Source: Candidatus Woesebacteria bacterium
GTDB lineage: Bacteria; Patescibacteriota; Microgenomatia; UBA8517
Assembly (NCBI GenBank): GCA_016181165.1
Contig: JACOZU010000016.1
Coordinates: 1-22,646 of the forward strand
DNA length: 22,646 bases
Direction of reading: 5' to 3'
Part shown: piece after piece, positions 7,088 to 13,099 of the stretch
How positions within the stretch are numbered: position 1 is the stretch's first letter
Layout of the letters: every line of letters begins with the position of its first letter
The notes under the pieces: generated by a model
What the model was told of the DNA's origin: nothing
Seen by the model: the letters and a program-made list of their open reading frames with translations, nothing else
Databases searched by the model: none
Translations under genes and position numbers: made by a program

Positions 7088-8512
7088 ATGGCCAAGAAAT
7101 TCTACATAACCGCTGCCATCCCTTATGTAAATTCATCTCCCCACATCGGGCATGCGTTGGAATTCGTACAGGTCGATACAATCAAACGTTACCACAAGCT
7201 TTTGGGCGAGGATGCTATTTCCCTTTCCGGCGGAGACGAAAATGCTCTTAAAAACGTACAGGCGGCGGAAGAGGCAGGCGTTCCCGTCCAGGACTTCGTT
7301 GATAAAAATACCGAAATCTTCTTTGATTTAACTAAAAAATTAAACTGTGAATTTGACGTTTGGCAAAAAGGAAGCGATAAGGTTCACCATTATCCTTCTA
7401 GCCAGAAACTCTGGGAACTTTGCGAGAAAAATGGCGATATTTATAAAAAGAAATATGAAGGTCTCTACTGCATCGGCTGTGAGACTTTTTATTCCCCTGA
7501 GGAGTTGAACGAAAATGGAGAGTGTTTTGAGCACCCGGGCAAAAAGCTCCAAAAAGTTTCCGAAGGAAATTATTTCTTTGCTCTTTCAAAATATCAAAAA
7601 AAACTTATTGAGCTGATTCAGTCAGATGAACTAAAAATAATTCCCGAAACTAGAAAAAACGAGGTTCTTTCTTTTCTCAAAAAGCCTCTACAAGATATAA
7701 GCATTTCCCGAACAAACGAGAGGGCAAAAAACTGGGGAGTTCCTGTTCCCGGTGACCCCTTCCAAAGAATTTTTGTTTGGTTTGATGCCTTAAACATTTA
7801 TCAATCTGGTATCGGTTTTGGTTGGGACGAAAAAAAGTATAAAAAATACTGGCCTGCGGATGTACATGTCATCGGCAAGGGAATTATCAGATTCCACGCA
7901 GTCTATTGGCCGGCATTCCTTCTTTCTGCAAAACTTCCCTTGCCGAAAACCATCTTTGTTCACGGATACTTTACCGTTGACGGACAGAAGATGTCGAAAA
8001 GCTTGGGGAATGTAATAGATCCTTTTGAACTAATCAAAAAATACGGTGCGGATGCACTCAGGTACTATCTTTTGGGAAAATCTTCCCCGTTTAGCGACGG
8101 GGACTTCTCTGAAGAAAAATTAAAAGATGTCTATAACTCTGATTTAGCCAACGGCCTAGGAAATTTAGTAGCCAGGGTCGCCAAGCTTTGCGAAACCGCT
8201 GGATTGACTGCCGGGAAACCCAGGGGCTATAAATTCCCAAAATTGGTAACGGAAAATTTCGAAACATACAGGTTTGATTATGCGCTTGAATCTGTCTGGG
8301 AAAGAATAGCTCTATTAAATAAACAAATAGATACGGAAAAACCCTGGGAGAATCTGGGCAAAAAACACCAATTCTTGGTTGAACTAGTTGGGGGAATAAG
8401 GGAAATTGCCTTTAGTTTAAGGCCCTTCCTCCCCGAAACTGCGGAAAAAATTGAAAAACAATTTTCCTCCTCTAAAATAAAAAGTGAGGCACCGCTTTTC
8501 CCTCGCCTTTGA
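7088..8512 (+). CDS. metG: Methionyl-tRNA synthetase
   Basis: A 474-residue class I aminoacyl-tRNA synthetase charging tRNA-Met in the cytoplasm. HIGH motif PHIGH at 18-22 and KMSKS at 301-305 (GQKMSKSLGN). A single zinc knuckle, C128-x2-C131 with C146 and H149, places it with the Thermus/Bacillus one-zinc type. The Met-pocket strand normally written GTDEHG reads GGDENA (48-53): the aspartate and glutamate are kept but the H-G pair is N-A. The protein ends after the anticodon-binding helical domain; the C-terminal EMAP/Trbp111-like tRNA-binding domain of many bacterial MetRS is absent, consistent with a compact genome. The GT2 gene begins 3 nt after the stop, so they are probably co-transcribed. 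Confidence 0.96.
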   Translation: MAKKFYITAAIPYVNSSPHIGHALEFVQVDTIKRYHKLLGEDAISLSGGDENALKNVQAAEEAGVPVQDFVDKNTEIFFDLTKKLNCEFDVWQKGSDKVHHYPSSQKLWELCEKNGDIYKKKYEGLYCIGCETFYSPEELNENGECFEHPGKKLQKVSEGNYFFALSKYQKKLIELIQSDELKIIPETRKNEVLSFLKKPLQDISISRTNERAKNWGVPVPGDPFQRIFVWFDALNIYQSGIGFGWDEKKYKKYWPADVHVIGKGIIRFHAVYWPAFLLSAKLPLPKTIFVHGYFTVDGQKMSKSLGNVIDPFELIKKYGADALRYYLLGKSSPFSDGDFSEEKLKDVYNSDLANGLGNLVARVAKLCETAGLTAGKPRGYKFPKLVTENFETYRFDYALESVWERIALLNKQIDTEKPWENLGKKHQFLVELVGGIREIAFSLRPFLPETAEKIEKQFSSSKIKSEAPLFPRL

Positions 8513-8515
8513 CCT

Positions 8516-10009
8516 ATGCGCGAATTTATAATTAGACACGACAGAACCATCCATCGACTGCTCGAAATTTTGCCCGGCTTTTTTTCTTGGAACATAATCC
8601 TTTTTCCTTACTGGGGGATTTTTGTTATTCCAACCACCGTTGCCTACTTTATCCTTCTTTTTGATGTCTACTGGTTCTATCAATCCTTCCAAATCGCCTT
8701 AAGTTCCACTGTTTCTCATTTAAGAATCCAAGCCTCGATGAGATACGATTGGCTGCGCGATTTAAAAACCTTTCCTGACTGGGAAAAAGTCCATCATGTA
8801 ATAATTATCCCCACCTATGAAGAACCACTTTATATTCTCATGCGGACTTTAAAATCATTGGCTGATCAAACTATGCCAAAAGACCAAATTACCATTGTCC
8901 TTGCCACAGAGAAAAAGGAATCAAAAGAAGAAAGAAGTAAAAAGGCAGCGGCATTAGAAGAGAAATTCGGAAAAACTTTTGCCAATTTTTTCATCACCGT
9001 CCACGAACTTATTCCAGGCGAAGTTGCTGGAAAATCCTCAAATGAGCGTTATGCGGCCATCTGGGTTAAAAAGAAGCTTGTTGACAAAATGAAAATGGAT
9101 ATCAATTATCTGGTTGTTACAAGCTGCGATGCAGACACCACCTTTCATCTAAAATACTTCCCTTGCCTTTCCTTCAAATTTCTTGACGACCCTGAACGCT
9201 ATAACAGATTCTGGCAAGCCCCGGTTATGTATTACAACAATATTTGGGAATTACCCGCAATCACTCGAGTCCCAAACACTCTGGGCTCTATTTGGAACAT
9301 GTCCCAGCTTTCCAGGCGCGACCGTCTTATTAATATGTCGACCTACTCGCTTTCATTTGAATTGTTAGACAGCATTGGCTATTGGGACCCAGACAAAATT
9401 CCTGAGGATTGGGGAATATTTTTTAAGGCCTACTACAAAAAACTGGGCAAACTTGAAGTTGAACCAATCTACCTTCCGCTTCATGTCGATGCAGCCCAGT
9501 CCACTTCTCTTTTAAAAACTCTTAGAGCCCAATACCGAACCTACAAACGCTGGGCCTGGGGAGCATCAGATGATTCCTGGATTATTAAAAATTACTTTCT
9601 TGTACCGGGTGTACCCTTTTGGGACAAAACAATGAGACTGCTTTGGGCTTTGAAATCGCACTTTTTATGGCCAGTTAACTGGTTCGTTATCACTTTGGGA
9701 CTAACTGTTCCGGCCCTTCTTAATCCCGATTTTGGAAGAACCGCATTGGGTTATACCATTCCCAAGCTTTCTTCTTTTGTCCTTACAATTGTCCTTGTCT
9801 TCTTGGTAATCATTCTTATTTTTGACAATATCTACAAGCCAAAACGGCCTGAGCACTTCCCCCGCTGGCGAGCTATTTTAATGCCTTTGGAATTCTTCCT
9901 CATGCCCATTGCCGGGTTTTTCTTTAGCGCCCTTCCGGGCCTAGATGCTCACACCCGACTGATGCTCGGGAAATATATCGAATATAAAGTGACTGAATTA
10001 TCAATTTAG
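8516..10009 (+). CDS. Membrane-bound family 2 glycosyltransferase
   Basis: A 497-residue protein with the architecture of processive-type membrane GT2 enzymes: N-terminal membrane helices (~21-60), a cytosolic GT-A domain, and C-terminal helices (~385-400, 417-437 and 455-475). Sugar-nucleotide and catalytic motifs visible are IIIPTYEEPL (97-106), SCDADT with the D-x-D-like DAD at 205-207, PEDWG at 296-300 (the acidic pair of the TED-type motif), and QYRTYKRWAWG at 339-349 (a Q-x-x-x-R-W-like acceptor motif). It probably adds hexoses to an envelope glycan or lipid at the inner face of the membrane; the sugar is unknown. It is 3 nt downstream of metG. Its last 86 nt are overlapped by the convergent antitoxin frame. 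Confidence 0.88.
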   Translation: MREFIIRHDRTIHRLLEILPGFFSWNIILFPYWGIFVIPTTVAYFILLFDVYWFYQSFQIALSSTVSHLRIQASMRYDWLRDLKTFPDWEKVHHVIIIPTYEEPLYILMRTLKSLADQTMPKDQITIVLATEKKESKEERSKKAAALEEKFGKTFANFFITVHELIPGEVAGKSSNERYAAIWVKKKLVDKMKMDINYLVVTSCDADTTFHLKYFPCLSFKFLDDPERYNRFWQAPVMYYNNIWELPAITRVPNTLGSIWNMSQLSRRDRLINMSTYSLSFELLDSIGYWDPDKIPEDWGIFFKAYYKKLGKLEVEPIYLPLHVDAAQSTSLLKTLRAQYRTYKRWAWGASDDSWIIKNYFLVPGVPFWDKTMRLLWALKSHFLWPVNWFVITLGLTVPALLNPDFGRTALGYTIPKLSSFVLTIVLVFLVIILIFDNIYKPKRPEHFPRWRAILMPLEFFLMPIAGFFFSALPGLDAHTRLMLGKYIEYKVTELSI

Positions 10010-10256
10010 TCCCCAGCGCTTGTGTCATTTTCTCCAAAAAGGCGATTGATGGGTTGGCTCTTCCCGACTCAACTCTAGCAATGGCAGATTGCTTCGTCCC
10101 AATTTTTTTTGCAAGCTGCGCTTGAGTTAGTCCTCTTTTAGTTCGAGCCTCTATAAGCTGGGAAATAAGCTGATATCGGGGTTCAAGTTTTTTGTATTCT
10201 TTGTAAGCCTCTTTATTTTTAAGAAGCTCTTTTTTAACTTCTTTCCATTCTTCCAT
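9924..10256 (-). CDS. HTH (Xre/HigA-like) antitoxin
   Basis: 110 residues from the ATG at 10256; an in-frame TTG two codons earlier is less likely. The N-terminal half is helical and Lys/Glu-rich (EEWKEVKKELLKNKEAYKEY). The Xre-type HTH follows: GLTQAQLAKKIGTKQSAIAR, then VESGRANPSIAFLEKMTQAL, ending GTKLIIQ. This is the common form of antitoxins paired with HigB/Gp49-like toxins. Relatives usually stop shortly after the KLIIQ strand; here ~22 more residues (SLYIRYISRASVGC...) are encoded antisense to the 3' end of the GT2 gene, suggesting loss of the original stop. A good promoter with a palindrome lies between toxin and antitoxin, so it can be expressed and autoregulated separately. Confidence 0.88.
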   Translation of the reverse strand: MEEWKEVKKELLKNKEAYKEYKKLEPRYQLISQLIEARTKRGLTQAQLAKKIGTKQSAIARVESGRANPSIAFLEKMTQALGTKLIIQSLYIRYISRASVGCEHLGPEGR

Positions 10257-10262
10257 GTTCAA

Positions 10263-10291
10263 ATCATAACATATATGTTATGTTACGTCAA
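10263..10291 (-). promoter_or_regulatory. Antitoxin promoter with palindromic operator
   Basis: On the minus strand: -35 TTGACG (10291-10286), 17-nt spacer, -10 TATGAT (10268-10263), then 6 nt to the antitoxin ATG at 10256. The 18-bp perfect palindrome CATAACATATATGTTATG (10265-10282) fills most of the spacer and overlaps four bases of the -10 box. It also covers the toxin stop codon. This is the expected layout for an Xre antitoxin repressing its own promoter. Confidence 0.75.
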
Positions 10292-10613
10292 GTGTTTTCT
10301 TTCTCTCTTCAGCTATCTCTATTTCTTTCTTGGGTGTTTTCTGGGTTTTCTTCTTGAAAGCATGGAGCAAATAAATATTGTTTTTCGAAAAAGTGTAAAG
10401 AATCCTAACTTCCTGCCTCCCTCTTATTCTGAGTTCGTTTATTCCCTTCGCTAACCTCCTAGAATACGGCATTCCCAAAAACGGACCATGAATTTTTAGA
10501 AGATCAAGGTTGTGTGATACTTTTCCCATTGTCTTTCCAGAAAGATTTTTTATAAATTCCTTTACTATCTTCTCTCCTCTTGCAGTTTCGAAAAAATAGA
10601 TCTTCCAAGCCAT
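10278..10613 (-). CDS. RelE/HigB-like toxin (phage Gp49-like family)
   Basis: A 111-residue RelE-superfamily protein of the Gp49/HigB group, typically a ribosome-associated mRNA endonuclease. Family features visible are the opening WKIYFFETARGEKIVKEFI, the central GPFLGMPYSRRLAKGINELR, the strand RGRQEVRILYTF, and HAFKKKTQKTPKKEIEIA, a hallmark of the group (the K-K-x-x-x-T-P motif). The toxin precedes the antitoxin (15-nt gap before the antitoxin's possible TTG start, 21 nt before the ATG), as in higBA. On the minus strand, TAATAT with an extended-10 TGc lies 6 nt before the ATG, again predicting a leaderless mRNA. The residues are intact, so the toxin is likely active. Confidence 0.88.
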   Translation of the reverse strand: MAWKIYFFETARGEKIVKEFIKNLSGKTMGKVSHNLDLLKIHGPFLGMPYSRRLAKGINELRIRGRQEVRILYTFSKNNIYLLHAFKKKTQKTPKKEIEIAEERKKTLDVT

Positions 10614-10735
10614 AAATCAATATTAGCATTAAGAGTACCCAAACCATGTTGATGGTCGGTAAGCGGTTAGAATACCGGGTTACAGAGAAGGTTTAAATCT
10701 TTCTAGAATCATCTGTATTAAATAATCTTATCTGT
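10614..10735. other. Gap between the toxin and the HD-domain gene; tRNA-like patch
   Basis: No convincing gene. Bases 10614-10628 hold the toxin's promoter elements. Bases ~10651-10712 contain a run resembling a tRNA D-arm and 5' anticodon strand (AGCGGTTAGAATACCGG) and, ~10687-10703, a T-arm-like hairpin GAAGG/CTTTC with loop TTTAAAT. The acceptor and 3' anticodon strands do not pair, so this is at most a degenerate tRNA remnant. Confidence 0.3.
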
Positions 10736-11341
10736 TTAACGTTTAACTTCCTCCAAAGCCTTCCTCATTTCATCCACTATTTTGCTGTTAACTGTTTCTG
10801 CTAAAGGAATGTACATTGTTTTAGCTTCTTTAAACCATCTTTTAAACTTGCCTCTTGAAGGATGGTTTCTGGGAATCAAAGCCCAGGACCTAACATTATC
10901 TAGACAATCTAAGGCTTTTATTTCTCTTGTGGCTTTGTCGCTTCTTATAATTTCCTTATGCTTTCTTAGCTTTCTTTGGTATTTATTCCCTTCAGTGTCG
11001 TCTTTATGTTCTCGGGTTAAGTCCGCAACAATACACGCCACTTTCTCGCCGAAGATTTTCTCTACCTTACTAAGTGGCAGCTTAGTGTCTTCAATAACAT
11101 CATGGAGCAAAGCAGCCGCCAAAACTTCCCTCTTCCTCATGCCTAGTTTCTCGATCAGGTTATTGGTAATTCGCAAACAATGAATAATATAAGGCCCGCC
11201 CTCATCTCTTTCCTGTCCCCAGTGATATCTTTCAGCCAGCTTATAAGCCTCGATTACAAATTCTTTATCTTTATCAGGCAGGCTATTAAGGTTATCCAAG
11301 AATCTCTTTTCCTGATATCTCAATTTAGAAAATTTATCCAT
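10736..11341 (-). CDS. HD-domain hydrolase, SpoT/MESH1-like
   Basis: A 201-residue protein with the metal-binding HD pattern of the (p)ppGpp-hydrolase branch: GGPYIIHCLRIT (first His), AALLHDVIEDT (His-Asp and the following Glu-Asp), FGEKVACIVADLTRE, and LDCLDNVRSWA at the place of the family's L-A-D-x-x-x-N. No synthetase, TGS or ACT domain follows, so it resembles stand-alone small alarmone hydrolases; activity on another nucleotide is also possible. It is the last gene of a three-gene minus-strand operon, overlapping the SRPBCC gene by 8 nt. Stand-alone hydrolases elsewhere are often involved in stress or antitoxin roles; here the partner gene is not evident. The fold is confident, the substrate is inferred. 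Confidence 0.8.
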   Translation of the reverse strand: MDKFSKLRYQEKRFLDNLNSLPDKDKEFVIEAYKLAERYHWGQERDEGGPYIIHCLRITNNLIEKLGMRKREVLAAALLHDVIEDTKLPLSKVEKIFGEKVACIVADLTREHKDDTEGNKYQRKLRKHKEIIRSDKATREIKALDCLDNVRSWALIPRNHPSRGKFKRWFKEAKTMYIPLAETVNSKIVDEMRKALEEVKR

Positions 11342-11744
11342 CTAGTCTTTTACGATTTACCCCCATCGCCGACTTAAGTTTCTTTAATGTATTCAGAGTA
11401 AACGGTTCTTCTAATTCTCCTCTATCTACCCATTCAAAGTATTCAAGCTCGCAAGTTTCGGCATTAATGGCTCTATATGTATATCTGACGTGATAATTTT
11501 TGTCTTTTGAAAGCAATTCAAATATTACGTTTTCTTTAAGCGCGGTAACGGTATATTCTGACCATTGACCAGCTTTATTCTGGTTTTTGTAAACACTCCC
11601 AACTTTCACCGGCCACTCGCTTGTTTCCTCTTTTACAATAGAATCAATCCAAAGTGGGGTGTTTTTCGCATTTATGGTAAAAGCAAAAACTTTTCTAACA
11701 GGCTTATCAAGTTGAATAGTTAATTTATTGCTTTTTTTATTCAC
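11334..11744 (-). CDS. SRPBCC/START-like ligand-binding protein
   Basis: 136 residues with the polyketide-cyclase/START-like layout: an opening strand (LTIQLDKPVRKVFAFTINAK), then NTPLWIDSIVKEE, a set of strands with VGSVYKNQNKAG, the long hairpin YTVTALKENVIFELLSKD, and a C-terminal helix NTLKKLKSAMG. Proteins of this fold bind small hydrophobic ligands; nothing in the sequence identifies the ligand. It sits between the UXS-like gene (4-nt overlap) and the HD gene (8-nt overlap) and is surely co-transcribed with both. The functional link between the three is not obvious. Confidence 0.75.
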   Translation of the reverse strand: MNKKSNKLTIQLDKPVRKVFAFTINAKNTPLWIDSIVKEETSEWPVKVGSVYKNQNKAGQWSEYTVTALKENVIFELLSKDKNYHVRYTYRAINAETCELEYFEWVDRGELEEPFTLNTLKKLKSAMGVNRKRLDG

Positions 11745-12685
11745 AAACTCTTATAATACTCAATTGTCTTTTTGAGGCCGTCGGTAAGAGAAACTTTCGG
11801 ACTCCAGCCGAGAAGTTTTTTGGCTTTTGAGATATCTGGGCGGCGCTGCCCGGGGTCGTTGGGCGGAAGAGCGCTAAAGACAATTTTTGACTTTGAGCCG
11901 GTCATTTTTTTGATTTTTTCGGCCAAATCCAAAATGTTGTATTCCTCGGGGTTTCCCAAATTAATAACCTCGCCCTTAGCTTTCGTAGAAAACATGGCTT
12001 TCATAAACCCCTCAACCATATCCTCAACATAACAAAAAGAGCGAGTCTGGTTTCCGTCTCCGTTAACCGTTAAAGGTTTTTCCGAAATGGCCTGGTTTAT
12101 GAAATTGGAAACAGCTCTCCCGTCGTCCTTTCTCATTTTTGGGCCGTAAGTATTAAAAATTCTGACAACTCTTGCGTCAAGAGCGTACTTATGAAGATAA
12201 ATGTAAGTCATTGCTTCTGCAAAGCGCTTGGACTCGTCATAACAAGACCGGGGACCAAAGGAATTAACGTTCCCCCAGTATGTTTCTTTTTGCGGATGTT
12301 CTTCGGGGTCGCCGTAGACTTCTGAGGTTGATGCCAAAAGGAATTTTGCCGAGGTTTTCTTGGCAAGCTCAAGCATGTTTATTGTGCCCAAAGAATTTGT
12401 TAGGGCTGTTTCTTCAGGATATTTTTGGTAATCCAAAGGGGAAGCTGGGGAAGCTAAATGAAAAATGTAGTCAGCTTTTTTTATACCCAGAGAATCTTTT
12501 ACTATATCTTTTTTTAGAAACTCAAAATTTTTATTAGAAATAAGTTGCTCAATATTTTTTCTACTCCCGGTAATCAAATTGTCAACAGAGACTACTCTGT
12601 AACCGTCTTCTATCAATACCGCGCAAAGATGGCTTCCGATAAAGCCAGCGCCACCGGTAACTAAAACTCTTTTATTCTTATTCAT
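11741..12685 (-). CDS. UDP-glucuronate decarboxylase-like (UXS) NAD-dependent epimerase/dehydratase
   Basis: 314 residues from the ATG at 12685 (an in-frame TTG three codons upstream is less likely). Rossmann dinucleotide motif GGAGFIG at 11-17; catalytic STSEVYG (119-125) and YDESK (149-153), i.e. the Y-x-x-x-K of extended SDRs. The combination LASPASPLDYQKYP, YWGNVNSFGPRSCYDESK and NTYGPKMRKDDGR is characteristic of UDP-xylose synthases, which convert UDP-glucuronate to UDP-xylose via a 4-keto intermediate. The product would be a sugar donor for the envelope glycans handled elsewhere in this window. First gene of the operon with SRPBCC and HD genes. TATAAA at 12701-12696 lies 10 nt before the ATG. 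Specificity for UDP-GlcA is inferred from motif similarity. Confidence 0.88.
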   Translation of the reverse strand: MNKNKRVLVTGGAGFIGSHLCAVLIEDGYRVVSVDNLITGSRKNIEQLISNKNFEFLKKDIVKDSLGIKKADYIFHLASPASPLDYQKYPEETALTNSLGTINMLELAKKTSAKFLLASTSEVYGDPEEHPQKETYWGNVNSFGPRSCYDESKRFAEAMTYIYLHKYALDARVVRIFNTYGPKMRKDDGRAVSNFINQAISEKPLTVNGDGNQTRSFCYVEDMVEGFMKAMFSTKAKGEVINLGNPEEYNILDLAEKIKKMTGSKSKIVFSALPPNDPGQRRPDISKAKKLLGWSPKVSLTDGLKKTIEYYKSL

Positions 12686-12710
12686 ATTCTTCAAATTTAT
12701 AGACTCTTAA

Positions 12711-12776
12711 TTATTCTGCTTTAAGAGCTTCGCTCAAAAACCCCGCCCCGCCGGTAACAATCGCAATTTTTGCCAT
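12711..12776 (-). pseudogene. Remnant of an SDR/epimerase gene (Rossmann N-terminus only)
   Basis: A 21-codon frame beginning MAKIAIVTGGAGFLS and stopping at TAA. The first half is plainly the nucleotide-binding strand and glycine loop of a short-chain dehydrogenase/epimerase (VTGGAGF), the same element as in the intact UXS gene 26 nt downstream; the rest of the gene is gone. TATAAT at 12792-12787 lies 10 nt upstream of the ATG, so the remnant still has a promoter, which may now drive the UXS operon. A leader peptide is an alternative reading, but the Rossmann motif makes decay of a paralogue the simpler explanation. Confidence 0.6.
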
Positions 12777-12823
12777 AAGTAGGCATATTATATGTTAAGG
12801 GAAAGTTTAATTAAAGCTTAAAC

Positions 12824-12853
12824 TTGACAAATCGCTATTTTTAGTCCCAAAAT
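12824..12853 (+). promoter_or_regulatory. Promoter of the NPF-repeat and Cys-rich protein genes
   Basis: A perfect -35 TTGACA (12824-12829), an 18-nt spacer and a weak -10 CAAAAT (12848-12853), placed exactly 6 nt before the ATG at 12860. Predicts a leaderless mRNA. It is divergent from the TATAAT at 12792-12787 on the other strand. Confidence 0.55.
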
Positions 12854-12859
12854 GAGTTA

Positions 12860-13099
12860 ATGTCCGAAAAGGGAATTGTGCATCTTCTCCCCCTCCTAGC
12901 AATCTTGGGATTAGCTGCTTTGGCAACATTTATTCTTGTCAGTAAGGGCGTCATCCAAAACCCTATCCCCGAACAGCTTCGTCTATTCCAAAAATCAGAC
13001 GTAGAACTGAAAAGCCAATATACAAATCCTTTCGAGGCAGATACCCAGTATGTCAATCCTTTTTCCCAATATAAAAACCCATTTGATTTTCTTAAATGA
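12860..13099 (+). CDS. Small single-pass membrane protein with QYxNPF repeats
   Basis: 79 residues: a short N-terminus (MSEKGIVH), one hydrophobic helix at ~9-27, and a tail with three near-identical motifs, QYTNPF (53-58), QYVNPF (63-68) and QYKNPF (70-75), ending FDFLK. The short first segment and pre-helix charge pattern resemble type IV pilin-like or C-out membrane proteins, placing the repeats outside the cell, though no prepilin cleavage motif is clear. I recall similar NPF-tailed small proteins from Microgenomates genomes but no assigned function. The stop overlaps the start of the Cys-rich protein gene (ATGA), so the two are coupled and probably act together at the surface. Confidence 0.75.
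   Translation: MSEKGIVHLLPLLAILGLAALATFILVSKGVIQNPIPEQLRLFQKSDVELKSQYTNPFEADTQYVNPFSQYKNPFDFLK

Noticed and set aside
12724..12740. Small hairpin GAGC-TTC-GCTC near the UXS operon start
   Set aside because: Only 4 bp and no T-run follows on the plus strand; on the minus strand it lies within the Rossmann remnant.
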